Source: Zygnema cylindricum
Taxonomy: Eukaryota; Streptophyta; Zygnematophyceae; Zygnematales; Zygnemataceae
Direction of reading: 5' to 3'
Assembly: GCA_037447655.1 (NCBI GenBank)
Contig: JBBHKE010003029.1
Location: 30,001-90,516, forward strand
Length of the DNA stretch: 60,516 bases
This document shows, piece after piece, positions 21,929-33,862 of this stretch. Each line of letters opens with the position of its first letter. Positions within the stretch are counted from its first letter, which is position 1. Under the pieces are notes generated by a model that saw only the letters and a program-made list of their open reading frames with translations, was not told where the DNA came from and did no database searches. The translations under genes were made by a program, and so were the position numbers.

Positions 21929-21936
21929 CAAATTTG

Positions 21937-22396
21937 TAGTGTTGTGTATCGGTAAGGATTTGCCGATAACCAATATGGGCATTTTTTCGGGAAGCCGATA
22001 ATCGATATATCGGTACGGATATATATGTATGGACCGTACAGATAAACGTACGGCCAGTTCACTAAACTGTACGTGTTATTCCCCCGAAGCGCCCTACTCA
22101 CAACCCCTATCTAATGAGGTGCCTACCAATCAGATCATTTGTACAAGCCGAAAGTACAGTAGCCGGAATAAGATATGTACGGCTTTGGTACGGCTCCAGT
22201 TAAAACGATGTACCTTTCACATTCGACGCCATGGTTTTGTTCCTTTCTTCCTTGGGATCCACTGGAAACCTGCCACGTGTACTCCAGACAGAAAGTACAG
22301 AAAGTACAAATATATCGGTAACTCTGACAGTTCGATAACCGATAACTATCGGTATCGGTGTTATCGCGATAAATTTTTTACCGATACACAACACTT
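21937..22396. mobile_element. hAT-type MITE with perfect 8-bp target duplication (460 bp)
   Basis: The ends tagtgttgtgtatcggtaa and ttaccgatacacaacactt are inverted, differing only at the terminal base. They are flanked by identical caaatttg at 21929-21936 and 22397-22404. The interior is rich in cgatat/tatcgg and GTAC. Same family as 12940-13305 by its ends and composition; no transposase. Confidence 0.9.
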
Positions 22397-22404
22397 CAAA
22401 TTTG

Positions 22405-23160
22405 TGTGCAATAAATTTATCTAGTTTGTGAGACTCCAATTAGATGTACGGATGCTGCATCCTTGCATCTATGCTTTCGATTTTTCATCTTCCATAGAGC
22501 GCCAGCTCAGTAATTTCATGCGACATTCGCACTTTTCGAAGGATAAAGAAGTAAAGATCCACGTGTTTCTGCATGCATACATATTCTTCTTACTTTCCGT
22601 ACAATCGCCGTTAGGGTTGCAGGGGAATCTTGACGCTTTCAAACTTCATGCTCCAACTTAAATAGTGTGGATACTTTTGGCAATTCTGCTGATGCCGCAC
22701 AAGCTTCGGTTGTCGCTTCTGGCAGCTTAAGACTAAAATAGTGTGGACCAGAATTTGCCACGTCAGCTTCTTAAAAACCCTAGAAGTCCTAGAGATAGGG
22801 GAGTGGAGGTCACAAGAATTTTTGATTCACAACTCATTTGTCACAAACAGAATGAAGTAAATAAATATAAAAGAAAATAAATTGATTAAGAAAATAAGTA
22901 TATAAGTAAATAAGTGAATGAACAAATCCTTGCAAAAAAAGAAGTTGCAAACAAACAAAAAGGTGTAAACAAAGTCTTTTCCTAAAAAATTTACATCTTT
23001 CCCCCCTCATTTTTTTTCCTTGCTTTCTTTTGTTTCCTTTCTTTTATTCTTTTATTCTTTTATGCCTTTCCTCATCCCCTCAACTCCACTCTTTTCAAAA
23101 ACATGATAAATACCCGAACCCTTGAAAATTCTAAAACCAATTAGTTGAGTCATAAGAAAG
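22405..23160. other. Spacer before the two-exon gene
   Basis: AT-rich with an aaataaataag-type stretch at 22855-22920 and a run of ttttattc at 23039-23060. An upstream exon of the next gene could lie here, but none can be identified. Confidence 0.4.
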
Positions 23161-24401
23161 ATGGAAAACAGTTTGAATTGGACGGACCCCATTGTCGTAA
23201 AATCTTTTTCAAAAAGTAAAAGAAAAGGGGGTCGAGAATGGTCAAATGTTTTGGAGTCAGTTTTTGGACCCGTCGGAATCAAAGCCGCTAGGAGTAACGT
23301 AGAAATGGAAAAAGTAATTTTTTTTTTTTGTTTTAACACCATTTTTTCATTTTCGTTATTTCTTTTATTTTTCAAGTTTTACTTTTTATGTTTTATATTT
23401 TTATTTATGTTTTCACATTCTCTTCGGATTTTGTCCGATCATTTAGATGCTTGATTTCGTCATGATATATATATAATATGTATATTCTATTATATTTTAT
23501 TCTATTCTATTCTATTTTATTCTATGTATAGTCAGTCACCTTTTTAATTCCGCAATTCACACTTACTTTGTGTGACGCTTTCTATTTTCGTCAATTATTT
23601 CTGACCGCCAGTTTTTCTGTTTTTTTCTGTTTTCTCTGCTTTTTTTTCTTGTTTTTCTGTTTTCTTGTTTTGTTTTTTTTTTTTTTTTTTTGTATCCAGC
23701 CTCATCTTATGCATCCTCATCTCCAACATCGATATCCTTCGGCTCTTAAGGCTCTCGAGCAATGGAGAAAATCGAGAGGAAATTTTTTTACGCGCTTTCA
23801 GCCTCGGGCCATGAAGGATTTTCTTTTCATTCTAAAGGAGCTCCAAATCCCTCTCCCCTCTGATTGGCCATTTTTTTTTAATTCGGAGGACAATAATATC
23901 GAAGCCCTCGCTTCCGAAAAATCGATAAACAACCGCACCGCGAAAAATTGTGAAGAGAAATGTGAAAATTTAACCGTTGTAGCCTATCGAGAGAGAAAGA
24001 AAACGTTATATGAAAGAGTTTTGCGAAAAGGGTGTGGATCTAAAGGTTTGGAAAACGGTGGCAAAAATAGTGTGGAAGTAGTTGCTTTGGATAGCTCAAG
24101 GGCACAAAGTTCGGAACATGTTTTTCGAAATAGTGTGGTTTTATTTCCCTTGGGAAATTCGAAGGAGATCGAGGTTCCGAAGGAAACTGAAGTTCGAAAA
24201 GAAGCTCCAAATTCGGGCAAAGAATTCGAATTTATATGTCGGGCGATGAAAAAAACCACAACTTTCTTTCATGAAAACCGAAAAATTTCCAAGAAGAGAC
24301 GAAACGGTCAACGGACTTATAAAAAGTTGCTGATGAAAGGGAGTAGGATTGACTATTTGTACAATATGATAGAGAGGATTGAAAGGATGAATCGGAAATA
24401 A
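23161..24401 (+). CDS. Two-exon gene of unknown function, about 284 residues
   Basis: Exon 1 is 23161-23313 (51 codons from an ATG in aagaaagatgg). Exon 2 is 23700-24401. They are joined by a GT-AG intron whose right part is a long T run before tgtatccag. Both boundaries are in phase 0, and exon 2 stays open for 233 codons in AT-rich DNA, which supports real coding. I recognise no family. Residues about 52-105 hold a compact aromatic/basic segment (RYPSALKALEQW; FFTRFQPRAMKDFLFILKEL; IPLPSDW). The middle is polar and low in hydrophobics, with a repeated KEIEVPKETEVRKE stretch. The C-terminus is strongly basic (KISKKRRNGQRTYKK), which could act as a nuclear localisation signal. No membrane segment is predicted after splicing; the Phe/Leu-rich run before 23700 is intronic. 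An earlier exon cannot be excluded. A possibly related fragment is at 35650-35775. Confidence 0.55.
23465..23530. repeat. (TA)n and (TTCTA)n microsatellite in the intron
   Basis: atatatatataatat is followed by repeated ttcta/tttta pentamers. It lies inside the intron of the two-exon gene. Confidence 0.75.
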
Positions 24402-24404
24402 AGC

Positions 24405-24485
24405 TTGGTTTAACTCTAGTTTTGTAAATAGTATAGATTGGTTTTACTCTAGTTTTGTAAATAGTATAGATTCGTTTTACTCTCG
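24405..24485 (+). repeat. 33-bp tandem repeat downstream of the unknown gene
   Basis: Units ggttttactctagttttgta aatagtatagatt, two full copies and a partial third, start just after the TGA-flanking sequence. They probably lie in the 3' UTR of the two-exon gene. Confidence 0.75.
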
Positions 24486-24739
24486 TTTCACTGGACCTTT
24501 GACGGGATTGTCATATGTGACGTCATTGTGTTGTCTCATGTAACAAATAGTACAACTAGGATTAGTATAATTAGTGTCTAAAACCAAGTTTAGATAAACC
24601 TTAACAAGAACTCTAAGGACCGATGATGTTAAAAACTTGATGGTGTTAGCGATGTTCACAATGGATGGTTGGGATGATGTCGATTTAACAACAAGTCAAA
24701 CCAGGTTTGTGAATATTGGTGCAGTCGATAAAAGACAAC

Positions 24740-24848
24740 AAACAAAAGATCCAAATAATGGTGTTATGAAGTGAAAACAAAAGATCCAAATAATAGTATT
24801 ATAAAGTGAAAACAAAAGATCCAAATAATAGTATTATGAAGTGAAAGC
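24740..24848 (+). repeat. 36-bp tandem repeat, three units
   Basis: Units aaaagatccaaataatagta ttatgaagtgaaaac with one or two substitutions each. Non-coding. Confidence 0.8.
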
Positions 24849-24949
24849 AGTGTCTGTATATATTAGAGTTTGTTAATCGATATCCCAACAAACCTGTTAT
24901 GATTGTAGTCATAAAACGAAATTACGAATATATAACTTTTTTTTAATTG

Positions 24950-26168
24950 TTAATGCCACTTTTTTGACCACACTTGCAAATACTTTTTCTCGTACCAAAT
25001 GTAGCCGAATGTCAATATGCTTACTTTTAAAATGGTGACTTGGGTTATTAACCATAAAAATGGTTGTCGATTGTCGTACCACATTATTTGTGTCCCGTGT
25101 TGTGTAAAACCCAATTCTTGAAGAAATGCCTTAATCCAAATCAGCTGTTTTAAGGCTGCGCTCGCAACCATGTATTCGGCTTCCATCGTAGATTGAGCCT
25201 TGACTTTTTGAAATTTACTGCTCCAACTACAAGTTCCACTTCTAATCTGAATGACAAACCCAGTTGTAGACTTCCTACGAGGCACACCACCATAGCTAGC
25301 ATCACTCCAAGTGTTAATGCTAGCCTTGTCCCCTCCCAAAGTAAGACAAAGATTTCTGGTCCCAACAAGATATCTTAAGACCTTTTTTGCTGCCTCCCTG
25401 TCTCTCTTTCGTAGATTTGGCAAACTACTTCTGCTCAATATACCAACAACTGCAGATATGTCAAGCTTAGTACAATTCATGAAGTAAATGAGACTTCCTA
25501 CTACTTGTCCGTAGGGTACTTGAGACATAAATTTTTGTTCTTGTGTCATGACTTCCCTAGTTATCAAGACTACAAACTCATGCTCTATTTTTTCAAGTTT
25601 CTGCCTAAACTCCATGGGAGTTGCGCAACCTTTTGCATCAGCCCTGTGAAGCTTAATACAATTCATGAAGTAAATGAGACTTCCTACTACTTGTCCGTAG
25701 GGTACTTGAGACATAAATTTTTGTTTTTGTGTCATGACTTCCCTAGTTATCAAGACTCCAAACTCATGCTCTCTTCTTTTAAGTTTCTGCCTAAATTCCA
25801 TAAGAGTTGCACAACCTTTTGCATCAGCCGAGCCAAATTTTTCCAACATGTTTCCTATCGCTTCTTTCTAAGTTAGCCTAATTATTTTATTTTCTCTATC
25901 TCTTTCAACTTCTAATGATATATTTTGCCTCACCCAAATCCTTCATTTCATATTGTGAATTAAGAGCGTGTTTTACTTTAGCAATTTCTTCTTTGTTCTA
26001 CTAATTAGCAGCAGATCATCAACTACACAGTAATGAATATCACCTTATCAGGATTATCACCACACATCACATATACTGAATGATTAGAGCTAATTCTAGT
26101 AAATCCTAATCTTGTCAAGAACTCATCTTACTTCCAGTTCCATTGCCTAGGGGCCTGTTTTAGGCCAT
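24950..26168 (-). pseudogene. Ty1/copia RT-RNase H fragment (element V)
   Basis: Read on the - strand from about 26168, the fragment starts in the RT domain with YGLKQAPRQWN, then HSVY and VDDLLLISR. It passes several stops and frameshifts, and from 25849 stays open for 299 codons through GQVVGSLIYFMNC, AAKKVLRYLVGTRNL, TWSDASYGG, AQSTMEAEYM and the C-terminal region of RNase H. The catalytic D (WSDASYGG) and E (MEAEYM) are present. The third acidic block is altered to WYDNRQPF. Protease, integrase and the N-terminal RT are absent. The right-hand boundary abuts a truncated LTR, and gag-like sequence of an element in the same direction continues at 26870-27463. The open frame also contains an internal duplication, annotated separately. 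Confidence 0.85.
25463..25828 (-). repeat. 183-bp in-frame tandem duplication inside the RNase H-region frame
   Basis: Two consecutive 61-residue units start ADAKGCAT(L/P)MEFRQKL and run through VPYGQVVGSLIYFMNC. Unit 1 is 25646-25828 and unit 2 is 25463-25645. The period is a codon multiple, so the frame stays open. The copies differ at a handful of positions, so the duplication is not brand new. Confidence 0.85.
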
Positions 26169-26857
26169 ATACAGGTGCCGGTGTACTTTCTGTACGGCCA
26201 TTGTACGACATGGCCAAAATGTCGACACGTGTCAAATCAGGATTAGTTCCTGTAATCTCCGGAATTCCCGTAATCCAATGTTATTACGCCACGTGTTATC
26301 TGACGTGGCAAAGACCGTAAAACGCCAAAAGTACATTTCCGTGATCAGGGCGCCTATCGCGGCCGTCCGATCAAAACCGGCTATAATCCTAGCCGCTGAA
26401 ATTCGACGGGCGGTATTCGTTTCGCTATCGAAACAAATGCGCGGTATCCGTTCTGTCCACATACCGTACTTCGTACTAAATCAAACTGTATCTATGTACA
26501 AAGTATCTATTAGCCGTTAAACGGATTTATCTACATATAAAGATTTATATATTTATCAAACCCTATATATCGTAATATCTGTCCTAGACTTAACGGCTAG
26601 AGCTAACGGCTAATGCGGATTGCGGACGGCAGGTACCAGGATCAATTCCTGGGTCCGTCAACTAACTTTTGGTAAGTCTACCTAATTCACCCCTGTCTTC
26701 TCTAGAGAGCCTAGGCAGCCATGGCTCTAGCTCCCTATCCAGCCTTCAGTGACTACAACAAGTGTGGGGGCTTGGATAGGGGAGTTAGAGGCAGACCGCC
26801 TCAGCTCTTTTTCTATCCTAATACAGACCTAGAAAATACTCAAATATCAACACTGAG
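26169..26857 (-). mobile_element. Truncated copia LTR (Z-like family)
   Basis: Its right end, gaaaatactcaaatatcaac, is the start of the LTR read on the - strand. The body contains the conserved blocks of the LTRs at 47.8, 50.6 and 55.9 kb: ggtgccggtgtactttctgt acgg, ggtaccaggatcaattcctg ggtccgtc, and gcctaggcagccatggctct. The U5 half is missing; the LTR stops at the junction with the RT fragment. Confidence 0.8.
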
Positions 26858-26869
26858 GTGGTGAGAAGT

Positions 26870-27463
26870 CCCCAACTGCACTTGTACTCTGAAAGAACAA
26901 CCTTTTTATAGCATGGTAATGATTTGACATACTACCTCCAGAATATCTAAATTCAAAGATCTTTGTTGCTATATTAGTCTGAACAATGACATCTAGCTGA
27001 ACATACATAGCATATACACTAAACCAGATTTGAGAAGCCCATCTAGCTGAACATACATAGCATATACACTAAACCAGATTTGAGAAGCCTTTTTCATCTG
27101 AAGGTAAGACATTTCCAACTCCTTTGTCATAGACATCTTCAAGACGTTGAGGCACTGGAGATTCTTCTTTCTTCAATCTGGTGCAGTCTCATCAACAGTT
27201 CCATCCACAATGGATGACAAGTCCCTCTCTTTAAAATAAGAGCTCAACATTTCTTCCCAGTACAGGTAGTCCTATCCATCATAAATAGGCAATTTGGGCG
27301 GTGGGCCCACAACTTGTTGAAGGTCATGGGAATAATGACTCGGTTGTGATCCACTTCCACTTTGCGTCACTCTTACACCAGTTAGGATATTTGTCTCTGG
27401 AGGAGGGGGTGGAGCATTAGGGCCAATAGGAGCAGTTGCAAGAGTTGAGCTATTGTTAGACAT
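26870..27463 (-). pseudogene. copia gag N-terminal fragment (probably element V)
   Basis: The frame starts at 27463 with MSNNSSTL, has a proline-rich stretch (GPNAPPPPPETN), and reaches VVGPPPKLPIYDG. After a stop it continues as DYLYWEEM, matching the (Y/F)W-containing start of copia gag proteins in this window (GPPSRVPIFNG...YWES). Further stops follow. A 50-bp direct duplication (26988-27087, atctagctgaacatacatag...) lies in it. It may be the 5' part of the element whose RT-RNase H lies at 24950-26168, with the LTR between them. Confidence 0.7.
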
Positions 27464-27989
27464 GTTAGCAGAAGTAAATTCAAAGAGGAATGCCTAGACT
27501 AGATCAATACTATAAGATTTGTAACTACAAATGAAAGAGGTCTCTCAACTAGACAATCATATACTACAAGCAAATCAAAGACTATAAAACACAAAACACC
27601 TTAAACTGCACTTAGTGCTCTCATTTCGTTAACTTTGTGTAGAATGTACATTCTGTATCAAACCGATTGTTCCTAATTGAACTAAATACCCAAAAGATCT
27701 AGAAAACATCTAAAACGTATGTACTGGGTTCACTTGAAAATCTACTAACAAAAATCTAAGTACTAGGACCTGAATTGTCTAGTAACAATATCTACACCCT
27801 AAAAACCCGAGAGATATGTTTCACGTCTACATTTATAGGCGGCCGCACACACTTATTTACTCAAAGATATCTACTAGAGTAGTTACCAAAAATCCACACT
27901 AAATATAACTAATATTGAATAGTTGGTGGTCCAAAAATATTTTAAGTCATAGACTCTAATGTATAAGACTTACTAATGCTTACTTTTCA
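27464..27989. other. Possible 5' leader/LTR remnant of element V
   Basis: No gene. The position just upstream of a gag start on the - strand suggests leader or LTR sequence, but no second copy is in the window for comparison. Confidence 0.3.
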
Positions 27990-27994
27990 ATAGT

Positions 27995-28145
27995 GAAAAG
28001 GAAAAAAAAAAGGGAGTGGGAGAGGGGAAGGTGAGAAAGAGGCAGTGAGAGAGAGGGGAAGGGGAAGGAGGAATGGGAAGTGGAAGGGGTAGTGAGAGGG
28101 AATGGGGAAGGGCGATAGAGTGAGGCAGGGGGAGAGAGTGATTGT
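27995..28145 (+). repeat. Purine-rich (GGGA/GAGA) tract
   Basis: Repeats of gggagtgggag, gaggggaagg, gagagagaggggaa and similar. Open frames on the - strand here are simply Ser/Pro/Leu-rich translations of the tract. Confidence 0.7.
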
Positions 28146-28219
28146 TCAATGGCGAAATCATACCTTATTTGCCCCTTATATCCCCTTTTCCCCTTCAACA
28201 TCGATAGGACACTTTGCAT

Positions 28220-28425
28220 CCCTTGGAGGGTTAATGCCCCATTTGAAAAAATATTTTCTTTGTGCACACTTGTCCGATTTTTAAATGGGGACCACCAATT
28301 AGAAGGTGAGAATCTTGCATTTCAATAGCAACCGTCAAAATTGCAACCCGGGCAAATTTGTAGTGAGAAAATATGTTTTGAGTGGCGATAAAAGTATTAA
28401 CACTAAGAGCGAGCAAATTGTACCT
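28220..28425 (-). mobile_element. Family E relic
   Basis: Contains ccaccaattag...gagaatcttgc, which matches the family E core, and agtattaacactaagagcga gc near its right end, matching a mutated family E terminus. The left end is not recognisable. Confidence 0.45.
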
Positions 28426-28508
28426 TACCTATTTGTATACAATTTTCGCTTGGCTTTCATGATTACATTTCGCCTCATTATTTTAGTTTGGGGAGGTTGT
28501 GAGGTTAG

Positions 28509-29563
28509 TGTAAAAACTACATGTTTTTAGTATTTTCTAGGTTTAAACATGTAAAAATAAAGAGCAGAAAAGAAGCAGAGGCAATTGCCTCTAACTCCTC
28601 TCTCCAACTCCCACACTTTTCGCAGTCACTGAAGGTTGGAGAGGAAGCAAGAGCCATGGCTGCCTATAATATCCAAAGTGAGACAGGTAGTTTTTTGGTA
28701 GGTTTACCAAAAGGAACTTGACGTACCCAGGATTTGATCAGGGTACGTGCCATGCGTCAAGTCAAGCAGTAGCCGATAGCTTTATCCTATTAGTTAAGGA
28801 TCAGTGTTGAAGTATATAGGGTTTCATAAATATTTATAGATGTATACGTAGACAATTTCATTTAACGCCATGAACAGGTTCTAAGGACATAGATACAATT
28901 TTGTCTAGTATAGTGTACGGTACTCCACAAAACGAATACCGCCCATTTGTTTTGACAGCGAAACAAATACCACCCAATCATTTTCGAAGGTAGAATTAAA
29001 AGTCGATCTTCATCGAACGGTCGCGATAGGTGCCGAGATTGTGGAATGGGATCTTTGGCGATTTTTGATCATCGCCACGTCAAGTGAAACTTGCCACAAC
29101 CACATTAGCTTGCGGCATATTCAAAAAATACGGGGACGAATCCGGATATGGTAGGCGTCGACATTTTGGCCATACCGTACTATGGCAGTATAGAAAGTAC
29201 TGTGCACCTGTGCTTTTCTACACGACACAATATTTTGATTGGTGCCGTACTCTAGTACTATAGGGTTTAGAGAGAGATTTAGGACTTAGAAAATTTGGTA
29301 GGTAGACCCCTCACTCTTCCAGAGAGCTCATGTACAAAAGTTCAACTTTGACCCTTTATAACTTAATGTTCAAGGGAGCAAATTCAGAGATTCGTTTTGC
29401 TATCGACTCACGAGAGTCTTATCCTCACAGAGGTGAAGTTGGTCAAAGTTTTTATTTGTCATGGTAGCAGTTATTATTGTGGAAACTCAAAGGGGTATGG
29501 GTTATCCTAGGGGCTTCGAGAGCGCTGCCTACTCTAAGGGCCAATGGAGGTCTCACAGTTATA
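28509..29563 (+). repeat. 5' LTR of element 1
   Basis: Starts tgtaaaaactac and ends ctcacagttata. Aligns throughout with the LTR at 33863-34920, including tctaggtttaaacatgtaaa and the cttgac...cgtcaag hairpin near 28718-28765. Confidence 0.9.
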
Positions 29564-29578
29564 GGTTATTAGCCCTCC
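29564..29578 (+). promoter_or_regulatory. Degenerate primer-binding site of element 1
   Basis: ggttattagccctcc directly follows the LTR. It corresponds to the ggttatgggcccacc site of the related X element with three substitutions, two of which destroy the gag ATG. Confidence 0.6.
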
Positions 29579-32500
29579 CTCTAAGGTACCTATATTTAAT
29601 GGAACATGCTTCATATATTGGGAAAGTATGATGACTAGGGCTCTATGTGAAAAGAGGTTTTGGGGGATAGTTAGTGGACGAGTGAGGCGTCCATCGAGTT
29701 TAGCCATTTCTCCAGGGTTTGGGGGAAGCAAGTTTACCGGAAAAGTAGATCCAGCTTCACTGCAGTATTCAAAAGACGGGGAGAGCATTGTGATGGAAAA
29801 AGGGAAAGATAAAGAGACAGTTACACCGATAGCAACATGTATGGCAACCGGTTTAGGGTTTATGTCACCTATTTCGAAGAATGAGGAGAATGATGTTGAT
29901 ACTTGGGACTACGACAATATGGTGGCAGAACACTTCATTCTCCGCCATCTTACTTAAGGACTTGCATCTCCTCATTTGCAGGTGGAAATAGCATCGGATC
30001 CCTGGATTGCCCTCATAGAGATATACCGGAGTGGTAATATTCAGCAGCAGCAATTGGCTGATCAAAAGATAGATGCATACGCATACAAAGGGGGAAAAAT
30101 GGTAGACTTTTGTAATGAGCTTGCAACCCTTTTCATGGTACTAAAGAGTACTGGTTAGGTAGAAACAGAAAAGATGAAGGTTAACTGCGTGCTCATAAAG
30201 TTACCCGACGACTATGAAAACATAGTTAACCGTGTGCAAGATTTGCCATATTCTAAGTGGATCTGGAATTTTGTGGTTAGGATGATTCTCCTCCGAGAGA
30301 ATACAATTGAGATCCGAAGGAGAGGGAAGAGTGGACAAGCTTTGGCAACAAGAACTGATTGGAGGAGGAAGGATCCGAGAAATTCAGTAAGAAACTATGG
30401 AGGAGGAGGACAGAAAACTCAGTCGAATGATACCGGAGCGAGGGTGTGAAAGGGGTTGTGTCACTTTTCCAGTTAACCAAGACACTATATGGCAGAGTGT
30501 ACTAAGTTAACCGAGCTTCGGTTAAAAGAGGGTCAGACCGGTGGACCCCTGAGAGGAAAAAAAAAGGCCTATCTGACACAGTTACATGAGGCGGAGTCCG
30601 AGGACGAGGACGACGAGCTCCTATTGGATAAGGAGTTGGAGGCGAAAAACGAGGTAAAAATTCCAAGTAAGCACAAATGTGCTTTCGGTGGTTTAAAAGG
30701 TGAAGCAGACTGGATTGTATATTCTAGTGCCTCCATGCACATGTGTAAGGATAAACACGTGTTCACTAAGATAAGAAAGATTCCAACCGTAGAGATAGAG
30801 TAAGGGGATGGGAGGATAGTCACTACTACTCATGTAGGATCAGTAGATCTGAAAGTGTTAGTAGAAGGAAAGACATCCATAGTTACATTCTGTGATGTAT
30901 TGTTTATCATGGAGCTGAACAAAAACCTCATCTCTACTTCTGTATTCATATGAAATACCGAAATGCTGAATAAGGTAGCTAAGGGATGTTTAGGTTGATT
31001 TTAAAGAATGAAAAGAACAAACTTTATTATGTTGGTGTTCATGATATAATGTTGTGGCATAAGATGCTTGGGCATGTGAATCTAGATAAGTTAAGAGAGA
31101 TGAAAAAGATGGGAGTAGTGGAAGGAATTTAATTCGGTGAAAGTGAGAATCTAAGTGATTGCAGTGGATTTGCTCAAGGTAAAGCACACACGTTACCCTT
31201 CCGAAAAAATGCCACCTATAAGTGAGAAAAGATTTGAGATTTAGTACACACAGATATTTGGGGACCGACCAAAGTGCCCTCACTCGGGGGGAAGAGATTT
31301 ATGATGACTATCAACGATGATTAGTCTCGGTATTCCAGGGTGTATTTTTTGAAAAATAAGTCAAAGGCTCTGGAATATTTTAGACAATATAAAACATGGC
31401 GTGAAAAACTCCATGAAACCTAATCAAGAGAGTAAAGAGTGAAAATGGTGGACAATATACCTCTAACCAGTTTGAGGATTTTCTGAGGGAAGATGGAGTC
31501 CAACACCAACAGACAGTTCCACAAAACCCGAAACAGAATGGGTTAGCTGAAAGATGAAATACGACACTAAGTGAAAGTGCTAGAAGTATGTTGTCGTATA
31601 AGAAGATAAGAAAAAAGGTTTTGGGCCAAAGCAATGAACTGTGATAATTACCTCAAAAATAGAGTTCTTACTTCAGCGGTAAAATGCCAAACACCTTATG
31701 AGAGAGGGACCGGCCGGAAACCAGACATATCCCACTTAAAGATTTTCGGCAGTTCAGTCTTGATATAGATTGGTATAATTAGAAGCTAGATCCTAAAGGA
31801 AAATGGGGGTACTTATTAGGATATGATGAGGATGTAAAATGATACAAAGTTTTTGATCTAAAAAGGGGAGATATATTCTTAGTAAAGCACCTAGTAGTTA
31901 TGGATGAACGGAAGTCTGTGGATCCTTTCAAGTATACAAAGTCAGTAAAAATCAGACTTGAGTCACAAAATTCCGATGACTTTGAGCTTCCTAACTATCT
32001 AAGTTTCAGAAAAGATGACATTCTTGCACGTACAAATCAGCCTGAGAAGGACTAGGCCGCAATAACTCCAGTGACAACTCTACCCGAAGCGGAAGATGTG
32101 GTGGAAATTGATCCGAAATCAAGAGACAAGGGATAAGCCGAGATTGTTCGAAAGAACCCACAAGAACCATCTATTCCGACAACAGATTTCGAGGGAGGAA
32201 GGAGAAGTAGCAAAAGGTTGCAAGAAAAACAGGTTAATAACAAGGTTACAAAACTATCTCATTCGGAAGAACCTCAGATTTATGGAGAGGCGATAAACTG
32301 TCATGAAAGAAATAAGTGGAAGACAACCATCATTGAGGAGATGGCCTCAATTATGGCAACCGATACTTGGGAGCTGGTGGATTGTCCACCTAACTGAAAA
32401 CCAATTGGTTGTAAGTGGGTTTTCAAATTAAAATTGAACCCAGATAACACCATTGAGCGCTATAAGGCGGGTTAGTGGCAAAATGATTTACATAGAAGAG

Positions 32501-33849
32501 GGAATCGAATACGAGGAAACCTTTCCCCGGTCGTCAGATTTCCCTCCGTCCGCATACTTCTCAGTATGGCAGCAGCGGAAGACATGAAGGTGGACCAGAT
32601 GGACATTGAGACATCCTTTTTGCATGGAGAATTAGAAGAGGAGATCTTCATACGACAACCCGAAGGATTTGTGGAGCAAAGAGAGGAGAGTATGGTATGC
32701 CGGCTGATTAAATCTCTTTATGGTTTAAAACAAGCGCCGTGATAGTGGAATATAAAGCTTGATGAGTTTCTTACCGGTCTGGGATATATCTGGATAAACT
32801 CAGATCACTCAATCTATATTTTTGAAGATGAGAAATGTGTTATGTTTATTGCAATTTATGTTGATGATTTGCTTGTTTTAAGTAAATCAATTGACAAAAT
32901 TAATAAATTAAAAAAGTATCTTAACGGGAGATTTGAGATGAAAGTTATAGGGGAGGCAAGATATATTTTGGGAATTCAAATAGAAAGAGACCGAGAAAGA
33001 AAGATTATAAAAATAACTCAGAAAGAAGCAATAGGGAACATGTTGGAAAAGTTTTAGATGGATAAGGCTAATAGTTGTACAACTCCAATGGAGTTAAAGA
33101 AGGGAAGTGAGAGGAGTGTGGAAGAATGAGTCAAAATCTGAGACGAGGAACTAGGCCCTGAAGAAAAGAAGTTCATGCAGACTATTCCTTACAGGCAAGA
33201 AGTGGGGAGCCAAATCTATTTTATGAATTGTACCCGACCTGATTAAGCTGCAGTTGTAGGAGTGCTGAGTAGAAGTCTAAATGCTCCCACTAAAAGAGAT
33301 TCGGAGGCAGCTAAGAGAGTCATTAGATATTTGAAAGGAAATAGGGATTTATGGTAGCATTTGGGTGGGGAGAATACTGACATCACTACTTGGAGTGATG
33401 CCAGTTCCGGTGATGCTCCGATGACGAGATGTACTTCTGGATATGTATTGTATGTGGGTGATGGGGCTTGTTACTGGAGTAGCAAACATCAAAAGGTTAT
33501 TGCTCAGTCCACCATGGAGGCTAAGTAAATGGCCTCTTGCTTTGCTATAAAAGAATTGATGTGGGTCAAGTCTTTGCTTGGTGAGCTTGGTCACCTTAAG
33601 AGTGGTGTGCAATTTTTTTGTGATAATCATGCAACAATCGCTATTTTTGCCAATCCTAAACATCATTTTAAAGCCAAACACATGGACATTAGACTCAACT
33701 TTGTTAGAGAGAAAGTAGAAAACAAAATAATCAGTTTAGAGTACAAACCAGGTAGCGAGATGGAAGCAGATATGATGACCAAACCAGTGTCTTCCCCTAA
33801 ACTAATTTTTTGCAGGGAGAAGTGAGGTCTTAAATTGAAGAGTGACTAA
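29579..33849 (+). pseudogene. gag-pol remnant of element 1
   Basis: Order of recognisable segments: gag from about 29579 (FNGTCFIYWES; IEIYRSGNIQQQQLADQKI near 30020) with a broken zinc knuckle before HYMAEC near 30485. Protease near 30710, where the expected DSG motif reads YSSAS. GAG-pre-integrase at 31020-31200. Integrase at about 31260-31760 with NPKQNGLAER-like sequence. RT at about 32330-33056 with YGLKQAP and IAIYVDDLLVLSKS. RNase H at 33058-33836 with TWSDASSGD, a stop inside the MEAEYM block, and FCDNHATI. Stops in all three codon types occur throughout, which also argues against any stop-codon reassignment in this genome. Confidence 0.88.
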
Positions 33850-33862
33850 AAAATAAGGGGAG
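33850..33862 (+). other. Polypurine tract of element 1
   Basis: aaaataaggggag immediately before the 3' LTR start (tgtagaaac). The same tract precedes the 3' LTRs of the other copia families here (caccactccccttatttt on the opposite strand at 48.96 kb). Confidence 0.8.

Noticed and set aside
21494-21982. 162-codon minus-strand frame
   Set aside because: No recognisable domain, and its N-terminal part lies inside a hAT-type MITE, so it is unlikely to be a conserved gene.
26610-26662. tRNA-like T-arm sequence (ccaggatcaattcctgg with gtccgtc)
   Set aside because: It lacks D and anticodon arms and recurs in every LTR of these families. It is an LTR structure, not a tRNA gene.
27995-28267. Ser/Pro/Leu-rich minus-strand frames
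   Set aside because: Translation of a purine-rich low-complexity tract; no complexity or homology.
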